A stretch of 64,000 nt of DNA, from the NCBI RefSeq assembly GCF_014196635.1, contig NZ_JACIEB010000005.1, positions 125,001 to 189,000 of the forward strand. Direction: 5' to 3'. Source of the stretch: Sphingobium fontiphilum. GTDB lineage: Bacteria > Pseudomonadota > Alphaproteobacteria > Sphingomonadales > Sphingomonadaceae. Under the pieces are notes generated by a model, which saw only the letters and a list, made by a program, of their open reading frames with translations, was not told where the DNA came from and made no database searches. Position numbers and translations under genes: made by a program. Shown here piece by piece: positions 54,743 to 63,192 of the stretch (position 1 is the first letter of the stretch; each line of letters opens with the position of its first letter).

Positions 54743-56125
54743 ATGGCCCACCAGTTCCACCCCACGTCCCTGCGTGAATATGATATTCGCGGGATCATCG
54801 GCGAAACCCTGGGGGACGAAGACGCCTATGCCATCGGCCGGGGTTTCGGCACGCTGATCGGCCGGGCGGGCGGCGGCAAGGTCGCCGTGGGCTATGACGG
54901 TCGCGTCAGCTCGCCCATTCTGGAAGCGGCGCTGGTCAGGGGGCTGAACGACGCCGGCATCGGCGCGGTGCGTGTCGGCATGGGGCCGACGCCGATGCTA
55001 TATTATGCCGAAGCGGTGCTGGATGTGGATGGCGGCATCCAGATTACCGGCAGCCACAATCCCGCCAATTACAATGGCTTCAAAATGGTGTTTCAGCATC
55101 GCCCCTTTTTCGGCGACGACATCCAGAAGCTGGGCAGCATGGCCGCGTCGGGCGACTGGGCGGAAGGGACGGCGGGCAATGAAAACGTCGACATCATCGA
55201 CCGTTATGTCGCGCGGCTGCTGGAGGATTTCGACGGCGCGGCCTATCGCATCGGCTGGGACGCGGGCAATGGCGCGGCCGGGCCGGTGGTGGAAAAGCTG
55301 GTGAAGCTGATTCCGGGTGAACATTATACGTTGTTCACCGATGTAGACGGCAATTTCCCCAACCATCATCCCGATCCCACCGAAGAGAAGAATCTGGCCG
55401 ACCTGCGCGCCCTTGTCGCGGACAAGAAGCTCGACTTCGGCGTGGCTTTCGATGGCGATGGCGACCGCATCGGCGCGATCGATGGCGAAGGGCGCATCAT
55501 CTGGGGCGACCAGTTGCTTGCCATCTATGCCGAACCGGTGTTGCGCGATGAACCGGGCGCCACGATTATCGCCGATGTGAAGGCGAGCCAGGCGCTGTAT
55601 GACAGGGTCGCCGAACTGGGCGGCAAGCCGCTGATGTGGAAAACCGGGCACAGCCTTATCAAGTCCAAAATGAAGGAAACGGGCAGCCCCCTGGCCGGGG
55701 AAATGAGCGGCCATGTGTTCTTCAAACACCAATATTATGGCTTTGATGACGCACTCTATGCCGCCGTCCGCTTGATTCGCGCGGCGACTGCGCTGGGCAA
55801 GAGCGTGACGCAGCTTCGCGGCGAAATGCCGCCCATGGTCAATACGCCGGAAATGCGGTTCCAGGTCGATGAAAGCCGCAAATTCGCGGTCATCGGCGAA
55901 GTGCTGGATCGGCTGAAGGCGGCCGGGGCGCAGGTCAACGATACTGACGGCGCGCGGGTCAACACGGCGGATGGCTGGTGGTTGCTGCGGGCGTCCAACA
56001 CCCAGGACGTTCTGGTCGCCCGTGCCGAGGCCCGCGACGAAGCGGGGCTCGAACGATTGATGGCGCAGATCGATTCGCAGTTGGCGGCTTCGGGACTGGA
56101 ACGTGGCGAACAGGCCGGCCATTAA
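54743..56125 (+). CDS. Phosphomannomutase/phosphoglucomutase
   Basis: A 460-residue alpha-D-phosphohexomutase, AlgC/ManB type. The active Ser is in [16 protein letters not shown], the metal loop [16 protein letters not shown], the sugar loop [15 protein letters not shown], and the phosphate loop near the end [15 protein letters not shown]. The reaction interconverts hexose 6- and 1-phosphates for polysaccharide and sugar-nucleotide synthesis. AAAGGA lies upstream of the ATG. Which sugar dominates cannot be told. Confidence 0.93.
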   Translation: MAHQFHPTSLREYDIRGIIGETLGDEDAYAIGRGFGTLIGRAGGGKVAVGYDGRVSSPILEAALVRGLNDAGIGAVRVGMGPTPMLYYAEAVLDVDGGIQITGSHNPANYNGFKMVFQHRPFFGDDIQKLGSMAASGDWAEGTAGNENVDIIDRYVARLLEDFDGAAYRIGWDAGNGAAGPVVEKLVKLIPGEHYTLFTDVDGNFPNHHPDPTEEKNLADLRALVADKKLDFGVAFDGDGDRIGAIDGEGRIIWGDQLLAIYAEPVLRDEPGATIIADVKASQALYDRVAELGGKPLMWKTGHSLIKSKMKETGSPLAGEMSGHVFFKHQYYGFDDALYAAVRLIRAATALGKSVTQLRGEMPPMVNTPEMRFQVDESRKFAVIGEVLDRLKAAGAQVNDTDGARVNTADGWWLLRASNTQDVLVARAEARDEAGLERLMAQIDSQLAASGLERGEQAGH

Positions 56126-56286
56126 AAAAATATGAGCGACTGTCGCGGCGGTTTCCGTTACGGAAACATAGCAAAAGGCTACTGATTGCATTTTTTGCAA
56201 CCGCAGACGTGATTTTCGCATTTGCAGCGAAGCGTGCTGCGGCGCAAAAGGAACGGGCCTTTCAGGCATCCTCTCCTAAAACTTTC
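56126..56286 (+). ncRNA. Candidate small RNA or 3' UTR region
   Basis: The 316-base gap after the phosphomannomutase gene holds no convincing gene. It shows an inverted repeat GTTTCCG-TTA-CGGAAAC near 56150-56166, an AT-rich TTGCATTTTTTGCAA just after it, then about 100 bases ending in a strong terminator. This could be a free-standing small RNA or simply a long 3' UTR. The promoter is not clear and no known RNA family was recognised. Confidence 0.25.
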
Positions 56287-56317
56287 AAGGCCGCCCTTCC
56301 CGGGCGGCTTTTTTTTT
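56287..56317 (+). terminator. Strong Rho-independent terminator
   Basis: GCCGCCC, loop and GGGCGGC form a GC stem followed by nine or more T. It lies about 165 bases after the phosphomannomutase stop and ends either its transcript or a small RNA from this gap. Confidence 0.88.
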
Positions 56318-56441
56318 GGTCTGAACCCGTCGCCCCGCAATTGTCGGTCGCATGGATCTCGCGCCGCTTTTGGCTTGCCCGCGCGTCACGCCTCCCCCAT
56401 CCTGCCGACAATCCCTTTCCCCTGATGCGGATACCGGACCC

Positions 56442-57623
56442 ATGCGCTTTCTGCCTTTCGTCCTGCTCGCCCTTGCGCCGCAATCGCTTCCGGCTTCGCC
56501 CGCGCTGGTCGATGTGGCGACGCAACGCATCGCGCCAGAGGGAACGGCGGTGCCGCAATTCAAGGTTGACGCCGCCTGGCCGCAAATGCCCGACGATCTG
56601 CTGCTGGGTCAGGTGAGCGGCGTCGCGGTCGGGCCGGATGACAGCGTGTGGGTGGTGCACCGTCCCCATTCGCTGACCGCCACCGACACCGGGCTGGCGC
56701 AGAACCCGCCCATCGCCGTCTGTTGCAAACCGGCGCCGCCGGTCGTGCGCTTCGGCAAGGACGGCCGCTATCTGGGCGGCTGGGGCGGCGCGGCCAGCGC
56801 ACCCTCGGTCGATGGCGTCGGCCAGTGGCCCAGCAGCCTGCACGGCATTTTCGTCGACGCGCAAGGCACGGTCTGGTTCGGCGGCAATGGCAAGGACGAT
56901 CATGTCGTGCTCAATTATAGCCCCGACGGCAATTTCCTGCGGGCGATCGGGCGGCGCGGGGAGACGGCGGGCAACGAGTCCACCGACCGGCTGGGCAACC
57001 CATCCGACGTCAACCACAGCGACGGCATGGTGCTGGTGTCGGATGGCTATGTGAATCGCCGCGTCATCGGCTTTTCGGACAAGGATGGCGGATTTAGGGG
57101 GCGCTGGGGCGCTTATGGCAAGACGCCGGTCGCACCAACGCGGCAGGGCGCGTTCGATCAGAGCCACGCCGTCGACCCGAGCAAGGTGGCCGATCCCCAG
57201 GCCGAAATTTTCGGCGACATCGTCCATTGCGTCGTTCCCGCGCGCGACGGCCATGTCTATGTCTGCGACCGCAACAATAATCGCGCCCAGATTTTCAAGC
57301 GGGGCAAGGATGGGGCGCTCACTTTCGTGCGCGACCTGGCGATTGCGGCGGAAACCGGCGGCACCCACACGGTCACCGACATCGCCTTTTCACCCGACCC
57401 CGAACAAAGCTGGCTCTATGTCGCCGACATGATGAACGGGCGCATCTGGATATTGCGCCGGGCGACCCATGAAGTGGTCGGCTCGATCGGCCGGATCGGG
57501 CGGCAGGCGGGGCAATTCACCTGGCTGCACAGCATTGATACCGACAGCGAAGGCAATATCTATGCGACCGAGGTCAATACCGGCCGCCGGGTGCAGAAAT
57601 TCGTCTTCACCGGGCTGAAATGA
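56442..57623 (+). CDS. Exported NHL-repeat beta-propeller protein
   Basis: A 393-residue protein with a signal peptide (MRFLPFVLLALAPQSLPASPA) and about six NHL-like blades: SGVAVGPDDSVWVVHR, LHGIFVDAQGTVWFGGNG, DGMVLVSDGYVNRRVIGF, DGHVYVCDRNNNRAQIF, DIAFSPDPEQSWLYVADMMNGRIWI and SIDTDSEGNIYATEVNTGRRVQKF. Relatives are annotated as peptidyl-amidating lyase-like, but catalytic ligands were not verified. Probably periplasmic. The ATG at 56442 places the signal peptide at the start. Confidence 0.85.
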   Translation: MRFLPFVLLALAPQSLPASPALVDVATQRIAPEGTAVPQFKVDAAWPQMPDDLLLGQVSGVAVGPDDSVWVVHRPHSLTATDTGLAQNPPIAVCCKPAPPVVRFGKDGRYLGGWGGAASAPSVDGVGQWPSSLHGIFVDAQGTVWFGGNGKDDHVVLNYSPDGNFLRAIGRRGETAGNESTDRLGNPSDVNHSDGMVLVSDGYVNRRVIGFSDKDGGFRGRWGAYGKTPVAPTRQGAFDQSHAVDPSKVADPQAEIFGDIVHCVVPARDGHVYVCDRNNNRAQIFKRGKDGALTFVRDLAIAAETGGTHTVTDIAFSPDPEQSWLYVADMMNGRIWILRRATHEVVGSIGRIGRQAGQFTWLHSIDTDSEGNIYATEVNTGRRVQKFVFTGLK

Positions 57624-57646
57624 TCCACCAACCCGGAGGAATCCCC

Positions 57647-58153
57647 TTGGCGACAGAGCTTTATGATCTCACCATACCGGTCTTTGTCCGTGGCCTGCGG
57701 GCGCTTTCGACCTTGCTGGAAAAGGGCGCTGCCCATGCCGCTGAAAAGGGTGTCGACCCGCTGACGCTGACAGGCGCGCGGCTGATCGAGGATATGCATC
57801 CCCTGACCGCGCAAGTGCAGTCCGCCTGCGATAGCGCCAAGGGCGCGGTTATCCGCATCGGTCAGCTCGATCCCTTTCCCATGACCGATACCGAACAGAC
57901 GTTCGACGAATTGCAGGAGCGGATCGCCCGGACCATCGCCTTCCTTCAATCCGTGCCGCGCGACCGGATCGACGGGCGTGAGGATGTTGAAGTCGTGCTG
58001 AAGACTCCGAGCGGGGACTTTCCCTTCACGGGGCGCAGCCATGTGCTGACTTTTTCGCTGCCCAATTTCTATTTTCATGTGACCACCGCCTATGCGTTGC
58101 TGCGTCAGGCGGGCGTTCCGGTCGGCAAGCTTGATTATCTGGGGGGCATTTGA
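57647..58153 (+). CDS. DUF1993 family protein
   Basis: A 168-residue protein with the DUF1993 pattern: LYDLTIPVFVRGLRALSTLLEKGAAHA, then RLIEDMHPLTAQVQSACDSAK and a C-terminal LPNFYFHVTTAYALLRQAGVPVGKLDYLGG. The fold is a DinB-like helical bundle, and function is unknown. Start TTG 57647 is chosen because GGAGGA sits seven bases upstream; an ATG at 57620 overlaps the previous stop but lacks this. It is the last native-looking gene before the accessory block. Confidence 0.85.
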   Translation: MATELYDLTIPVFVRGLRALSTLLEKGAAHAAEKGVDPLTLTGARLIEDMHPLTAQVQSACDSAKGAVIRIGQLDPFPMTDTEQTFDELQERIARTIAFLQSVPRDRIDGREDVEVVLKTPSGDFPFTGRSHVLTFSLPNFYFHVTTAYALLRQAGVPVGKLDYLGGI

Positions 58154-58165
58154 CGCCTGCGCCTA

Positions 58166-58237
58166 GTGCGGTGGATTTGAAATACGCCTGTTTGCTGCGG
58201 CTTGGGGCGGAGCATATTTCAAATCCCTAAACCGCAC
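58166..58237. repeat. Imperfect inverted repeat at the accessory-block edge
   Basis: The left arm GTGCGGTGGATTTGAAATA (58166-58184) pairs with the right arm TATTTCAAATCC plus CTAA plus ACCGCAC (58215-58237); the only difference is a four-base insertion in the right arm. The spacer is 30 bases. The form is that of a short palindromic or MITE-like element. It lies between the DUF1993 gene and a broken cofD. Confidence 0.75.
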
Positions 58238-58288
58238 CATCACATGCTGGGACTAAACACTGCTGCCCGCCGCCGTGCGCCTGCGGGG

Positions 58289-58697
58289 CGTGCCATCCGT
58301 TTCGACGGCGCGGCGCAGAGCCGCCCCGCGCCGGGAGTCCTCGCGGCCATTGCCGTGGCCGACGCAGTGATCGTCGCGCCGTCAACCCGTTCCTGTCGAT
58401 CGACCCGCTGCTCGCCGTGTCGGGGCTGGCGCAGGCGCAGCGCCAAACCGCCGCGCTGGTGTCGACGTATCGCCGGCCACCGGCGGCAAGGCGGAGAAAG
58501 GCCCGACCGCCAAGATGATGAACAAACCGGGCATTGCGCTGGTCAAGGCATCCATCGCCACACACTATGGCGCGTTCCTCGACGGTCTGTTGATCGACAA
58601 TGCTGAGGATGCCCCGGCGGGGCTGGCAGTCGCCCGTGCCGCCACGTCGATGCGCGACGATGCTGACAAGGCGCGCGCGGCGCAAGTGGCGCTGGAT
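58289..58697 (+). pseudogene. cofD: cofD remnant (F420 synthesis), truncated and frameshifted
   Basis: Three frames read in order resemble the C-terminal half of 2-phospho-L-lactate transferase CofD. Frame one gives AIRFDGAAQSRPAPGVLAAIAVADAVIVAPS (58292-58383). Frame two gives NPFLSIDPLLAVSGL from 58384. Frame three gives VDVSPATGGKAEKGPTAKMM and HYGAFLDGLLIDNAED from 58461, ending TSMRDDADKARAAQVALD. Each switch fits loss of one base; the first falls inside the conserved PSNPF. The N-terminal half is missing, and the break lies close to the inverted repeat at 58166-58237. CofD builds the F420 tail; this copy cannot work. Confidence 0.8.
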
Positions 58698-58833
58698 ATC
58701 GACACCGCCGATGATATCGCCGCCGCGGGCGCTGCCCTTCCTTTGGGAAGGTGGTGCAGCGCGCCACTCTGCGCATGATCGGCGCGTGAACGGTGCTGCC
58801 CGCTGATGGCGGCGCCCCGGCGGAGGATTGCAG

Positions 58834-59754
58834 ATGAAGCTGAATATGGGTGTTCCCAATTCCATGCACGTCAAGGCGATGGTGCAGCCTTGGGAGTTCG
58901 CGCTTTCCGGTGCGGAGGTGGGCGATCTGGTCGCGCAGGGGGATGCACTGGGGTTCAACAAGTGCATGCTGGGCGAACACTTCGTGATCCCGTCGCAGCA
59001 CTATGACCTCTCAGGCTACCACTATTTCCACGTCGTCGTCGCGCTGGGTTATCTTGGCGGGCGCACGAAGAACATGCGCCTTTCCTCGTCCGTGTCGATC
59101 CTGCCGCTGCAAAGCCCGATCGTGCAGGCCAAGGCGTGGTCCACGCTTGACTGGATGACCGGCGGCCGCGCCGAGGCGCTGTTCGGCGTCGGCTGGCTCA
59201 AGGAAGAGTTCGACATGCTGGGCGTCGATTTCCACAAGCGCGGGCGCATGGCGGACGAATATCTCGCCGCGATGATCGAACTTTGGACATCGGACGATCC
59301 GTGCTTCGAAGGCGAGTTCGTCAATTTCAAGCACGCCGGGTTCGAACCCAAGCCGATCCAGAAGCCGCGCATCCCGATCTGGCTGGGCGGCGATGCCGAA
59401 CCAGTGCTCAAGCGCGTGGCGAAGTTCGGGGATGGCTGGTCGCCGTTCCGCACTCCGCCCGAAACTTTCCCCCAATGCATCGACCTGATCAAGTCGCAGC
59501 CGGAATATGATGGCCGCCCGATCGAGGTGTTCTTCGCGCTCGAAATGCTCAACGTCGGATCGCACCATGAAGTGCTCGACGATCCGCGCGCGCCCGGTAC
59601 GCGCGATGCGCAGAAGATCATCGACCAGATCGGCTGGCTTAAGGAACTGGGCATCACCGAAACCATCGTGCCGCTGCCGCCGGGTATCAAGGACAAGTCC
59701 GAATACCTTGATCGGCTCCGCTGGGTCGCCGAAGAGATCATGCCGCGCGTCTGA
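58834..59754 (+). CDS. LLM-class oxidoreductase, probable F420-dependent type
   Basis: A 306-residue luciferase-like TIM-barrel protein. GRAEALFGVGWLKEEFDMLG followed by FHKRGRMADEYLAAMIELWT, FEGEFVNFKHAGFEPKPIQ and IPIWLGGDAEPVLKRVAKFGDGW is the pattern of the Rv2161c-like group, annotated as probable F420-dependent; FMN use cannot be excluded. GGAGG lies seven bases before the ATG at 58834. First intact gene of the accessory block, just after the cofD remnant. Substrate unknown. His codons are mostly CAC, unlike the CAT-rich flanking genes. Confidence 0.88.
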   Translation: MKLNMGVPNSMHVKAMVQPWEFALSGAEVGDLVAQGDALGFNKCMLGEHFVIPSQHYDLSGYHYFHVVVALGYLGGRTKNMRLSSSVSILPLQSPIVQAKAWSTLDWMTGGRAEALFGVGWLKEEFDMLGVDFHKRGRMADEYLAAMIELWTSDDPCFEGEFVNFKHAGFEPKPIQKPRIPIWLGGDAEPVLKRVAKFGDGWSPFRTPPETFPQCIDLIKSQPEYDGRPIEVFFALEMLNVGSHHEVLDDPRAPGTRDAQKIIDQIGWLKELGITETIVPLPPGIKDKSEYLDRLRWVAEEIMPRV

Positions 59755-59841
59755 TCGCGCACCCTTACGCAGGACCGGTATTTCAAGATGGCTACGGCGG
59801 CGCCAGATCGTCGGCCATTTCCCATGAGAGGATTATCAAGC

Positions 59842-60645
59842 ATGAACAGGTTTGCAGGCAAGGTCGCGTTCGTGACCGGTGGCGCGGGCGGGATCGGCCG
59901 GGCCGTGGTCGAACGGCTGGTGGCCGAAGGCGCACGGGTGGCGGTAACCGACATCGTCGGCGAAGCCGCGCGCGAGGTGGCTGCGGCCCATGGCAACCAG
60001 GCCGTGGGCTTTGCGCTCGACATTGCCGATGAAGCCGCGGTGAAGGCCGCCGTGGACGGCACGATCGAGGCCTTCGGGCAGCTGGATGTGCTGGTCAACA
60101 ATGCCGCGCTGACCGACATGGCAACGATGATGGCCGATACCGATGCGGTGACCATCCCCAACGACGTGTGGGACCGTACCATGCACGTCAACGCCACCGG
60201 CTATCTCTTTTGCTGCCGCCACGCCATCCCGCACATCGCGCAGGCAGGCGGCGGCGCCATTGTCAACCTCGCGTCGGGATCGGGGATGCTGGGCGACAGT
60301 GCGCGGATCGCCTATGGCGCATCGAAGGCGGCGGTCATTTCCATGACCCGCTATATGGCGACGCAGCACGGCGCGCAGAAGATTCGTTGCAACGCCATTG
60401 CCCCCGGACCGATCGTCACGCCACATTCGCGCAAGGTGGCCGGGCGCGAGTTCGACATCATTGCCCGGCACATGCCGATGGGCGAACTGGGCGAACCGGC
60501 CGATATCGCCGCGCTGGTAGCGTTCCTGGGATCGGCTGAATCGCGGTATATCAACGGGCAGGTCATCGTCATCGACGGCGGCATGTCGGCGCATCATGCC
60601 CATGTCATGGACATGATGGACTACGCCGCAGGGCAGAAGGGGTGA
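59842..60645 (+). CDS. Short-chain dehydrogenase/reductase (SDR)
   Basis: A 267-residue classical SDR. Nucleotide binding is FVTGGAGGIGRAVVERL, then VLVNNAALTD, the catalytic Ser in NLASGSGMLG, and YGASK. INGQVIVIDGGMSAHH is near the C-terminus. It oxidises or reduces an alcohol/ketone with NAD(P); the Asp in VAVTDIVG suggests NAD. The substrate is unknown. It ends in a four-base overlap with the kinase-like gene, so the block is one operon from here. Confidence 0.9.
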   Translation: MNRFAGKVAFVTGGAGGIGRAVVERLVAEGARVAVTDIVGEAAREVAAAHGNQAVGFALDIADEAAVKAAVDGTIEAFGQLDVLVNNAALTDMATMMADTDAVTIPNDVWDRTMHVNATGYLFCCRHAIPHIAQAGGGAIVNLASGSGMLGDSARIAYGASKAAVISMTRYMATQHGAQKIRCNAIAPGPIVTPHSRKVAGREFDIIARHMPMGELGEPADIAALVAFLGSAESRYINGQVIVIDGGMSAHHAHVMDMMDYAAGQKG

Positions 60646-61745
60646 GCGGCGTGGGCGCCGCCACCACCGCACGCGGTTATCCGGCGCGGCAGGACCGTTT
60701 GCCGGTCGATCTTGCCGCCGTGAATGCGGCCTGGCTGCAAGGCGTGCTGCGTCACCGCTATCCGGGGATCGAGATCGCCACGATGGATGTGGTGGAAATC
60801 ATTCCCGGCCACACCACCAAGGTGCGTGTGCTGGTCAGCGGGCCGGATCCGGCGGTGTTGCCGGCGGCGCTGTGCCTCAAGTCCAACTGGTCGGGCAGCC
60901 CTTTGAGCGGGGAAGCCAACGTCAACGAAGCGCGGTTCTACAAGGACTTGTGCGAAGGGCTGCACTTGCCTGCACCGCACTGTTTCTATGCCGACTGGGA
61001 TGATGATGCGCAGGGCAAGCAGGGCCTGCTGGTGCTGGCCGACATGGCGCACTGGGGCGGCCGTTTCGGCACATCGGCTGAACCGATAACCATCGACCAG
61101 GCCATGCAGGGCGTTGCCGCCTTGGCCACGCTGCACGCCAGCACGTGGAACGATCCGCGGCTGGACGCGGCAGGCTGGCTGAAACGCGCGATGGCGCCCG
61201 ATCACGCGGGCGACGATTACTGGGCGATGATGGCCGATCACTATGAAAAGGTGAACCGCCTGCCCGACCGCGTGGCGATGTTCCCGGCGTGGTTTGCCGA
61301 CAACCCGCAGAAGCTGCGCGATGCCTGGCTGCAACTGTGCGCCCATGACATGGCCGATCCCACACCGCTGTGCCTGGTCCACGGCGATGCGCATTTGGGC
61401 AACAGCTATGGGCTGGCCGATGGCGGGCGGTTGTTCCTTGACTGGCAGATCGTGCGCAAGGGCCACGGCTGGCGCGATTACAGCTACTTCGCGGCAGGGT
61501 CGATCGCCGTGGCGGACCGTCGCGCGGGCGAACGCGATTTGCTGCGCCACTATCTCTCGGTCATGGCGCAACATGGCATCGCCATCGATTTCGATACGGC
61601 TTGGCGGGAATACCGCCGCTGGATCATCTGGGGACTGGTGTCTTGGCAATCGAATATCAACCCCAAGGAAGCCACGCTGCCATCGCTCGAACGCTTTTGC
61701 GTGGCCGCCACCGATCTTGAAATCCACAAACTCTACGATGTCTAG
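60642..61745 (+). CDS. APH/EcK-like phosphotransferase
   Basis: A 367-residue protein kinase-like fold of the aminoglycoside/ecdysteroid kinase group. The catalytic loop is LCLVHGDAHLGNSYGLADGG (HGDxxxxN) and the metal-binding LFLDWQIVRKGHGWRDYSYF (DxD/DW-type). KVRVLVSGPDP and CLKSNW hold the probable ATP-lysine. It should phosphorylate a small alcohol or CoA-linked substrate; none is known. Start GTG 60642 overlaps the SDR stop; GTG 60651 is better spaced from AGAAGGGG. Confidence 0.82.
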   Translation: MSGVGAATTARGYPARQDRLPVDLAAVNAAWLQGVLRHRYPGIEIATMDVVEIIPGHTTKVRVLVSGPDPAVLPAALCLKSNWSGSPLSGEANVNEARFYKDLCEGLHLPAPHCFYADWDDDAQGKQGLLVLADMAHWGGRFGTSAEPITIDQAMQGVAALATLHASTWNDPRLDAAGWLKRAMAPDHAGDDYWAMMADHYEKVNRLPDRVAMFPAWFADNPQKLRDAWLQLCAHDMADPTPLCLVHGDAHLGNSYGLADGGRLFLDWQIVRKGHGWRDYSYFAAGSIAVADRRAGERDLLRHYLSVMAQHGIAIDFDTAWREYRRWIIWGLVSWQSNINPKEATLPSLERFCVAATDLEIHKLYDV

Positions 61746-61760
61746 GAGCAGTACAGGCAT

Positions 61761-62786
61761 ATGACCGCGATCAATCACATATGGGCGCAACTGCCGCCGA
61801 TGCCGCGTGAACAGCTTGTCGCGGCGGTGGCGGGTTATGAATCCGCCGGGCTGGAGGGGATCTGGGCATCGCAGACTTTCGGCGCGCCGTTCCTGCCGCT
61901 GTCCGCTGCTGCTGCGGTGAGCGAGAAGGTCAAGCTGGGCACCGGCATCGCGCTGGCCTTTGTGCGCAGCCCGCTGGAAACCGCTTGCAACATCATGGAC
62001 CTTGACCTGATCAGCGGCGGCCGTGCGGTTCTGGGGCTGGGGTCGAGCGCGCAGAGCCTCACCGAAGGCGCGTTTGGATCGTCCTATGGCAAGCCGCTGA
62101 CACACATGCGTGAAGTGATCGGCATGGTGCGCCAGATCGTGGCCAAGGGACATACCGGCGAGCTCGGCGTGCTCGAAGGCGAGTACCACAGGCTTGATCT
62201 GGCCAATTTCCGCACGCTGGCCCCCCCAGTTCGGACGGAGATTCCGATCTACCTGCCCGCCGTATTCCAGAACGCGTGCGAGATGGCCGGCGAAACCACA
62301 GATGGTCTGCTGGGCCACCCGTTGTGGAACGCGCAATGGATCCGCGATGTTGCCGCCCCGGCGCTCAAGCGCGGGCTGGACAAGGCCGGTCGGCCGCGCA
62401 GCGCGGTGACGGTGAACCTGCAGATGTTCGTCGCGGTGAACCCCGACAAGCGCGAGGCGATCAACGATGCGCGCGCCAACGTGGCGTTCTACAGCCAGTC
62501 GCCGCAGTACCTGCGCTATTTCGACGGGATCGGCATGGGTGATCCGGCGCGGGCCTTGCAGGAACGCTTTGCCGCGGGCGATCTGGCCGGAATGGTCGCG
62601 GCCTGCACCGACGAGATGGTGGAAAGCATCGCGCTGGTCGGCCCGAAGGACGAAGTGCTGCGCCGTTTCCACGAAAGGGTGGAACACGCCGACGCCTGCA
62701 CCCCAGTGATCCCGCACTACGGCCTGGAGCCGGACAAGATGGCGTTTTATTCGGCCGGCATTGCCGACCTGTTCTATGGCAATTGA
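61761..62786 (+). CDS. LLM-class oxidoreductase, probable F420-dependent type
   Basis: A 341-residue luciferase-like protein of a second group: GLEGIWASQTFGAPFLPLSAAAAVSEKVKLGTGIALAFVRSPLETA, then DLISGGRAVLGLGSSAQSLTEGAFG and IPIYLPAVFQNACEMAGETTDGLLGHPLW. The layout resembles the MSMEG_2256-like family listed as probable F420-dependent. GGAGCAG precedes the ATG. It is co-directional with the whole block and differs clearly from the first LLM gene, so two distinct F420-type reactions are possible. Confidence 0.87.
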   Translation: MTAINHIWAQLPPMPREQLVAAVAGYESAGLEGIWASQTFGAPFLPLSAAAAVSEKVKLGTGIALAFVRSPLETACNIMDLDLISGGRAVLGLGSSAQSLTEGAFGSSYGKPLTHMREVIGMVRQIVAKGHTGELGVLEGEYHRLDLANFRTLAPPVRTEIPIYLPAVFQNACEMAGETTDGLLGHPLWNAQWIRDVAAPALKRGLDKAGRPRSAVTVNLQMFVAVNPDKREAINDARANVAFYSQSPQYLRYFDGIGMGDPARALQERFAAGDLAGMVAACTDEMVESIALVGPKDEVLRRFHERVEHADACTPVIPHYGLEPDKMAFYSAGIADLFYGN

Positions 62787-62796
62787 AAGGCTGATC

Positions 62797-63192
62797 GTGG
62801 CTGACATCGAAGCAAACAAGGCTGTGGCCCGCCGTTACATGCAGGCAGTGGTCGATGGCGATATCGCCACGATCGAGGCGTTGCAGCATCCCGATTGCAC
62901 CTGGTGGATTCTGGGCTTTGGCGACATGACGCGCGCCGATTTCATCGCCAGCGTGCGCGACGGGCTGCTCACCGCCAACCGCCGCGTCGCCGATATCGTC
63001 GGCATCACCGCCGAGGGTGACCGGGTTGCCGTGGAAGTGCGGGGGGAAATGACCTTTCCCCACACCGTCTATCGCAACGAATACCACAACCTGCTGATCG
63101 TGCGTGATGGCCTGATCGTTTCGGGCAAGGAATATATGGACACGCGCGCCGCCGCCGCCGCCTTTGGTCCCGCCGCCGAAGGGGCCGCGTAA
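62797..63192 (+). CDS. NTF2/SnoaL-like protein
   Basis: A 131-residue alpha+beta barrel protein: VARRYMQAVVDGDIATIEALQHPDCTWWILGFG, VADIVGITAEGDRVAVEVRGEMTF and YRNEYHNLLIVRDGLIVSGKEYMDTRAAAAAF. The family includes isomerases, dehydratases and hydrolases acting on cyclic ketones and epoxides. Start GTG 62797 is set by GAAAGG seven bases upstream; an ATG at 62776 lies inside the LLM gene. The stop shares bases with the next start (TAATG). Confidence 0.83.
   Translation: MADIEANKAVARRYMQAVVDGDIATIEALQHPDCTWWILGFGDMTRADFIASVRDGLLTANRRVADIVGITAEGDRVAVEVRGEMTFPHTVYRNEYHNLLIVRDGLIVSGKEYMDTRAAAAAFGPAAEGAA

Noticed and set aside
58202..58606. A 134-residue open frame as an intact gene
   Set aside because: Only its middle resembles CofD, and the match continues in another frame; it is part of the pseudogene.
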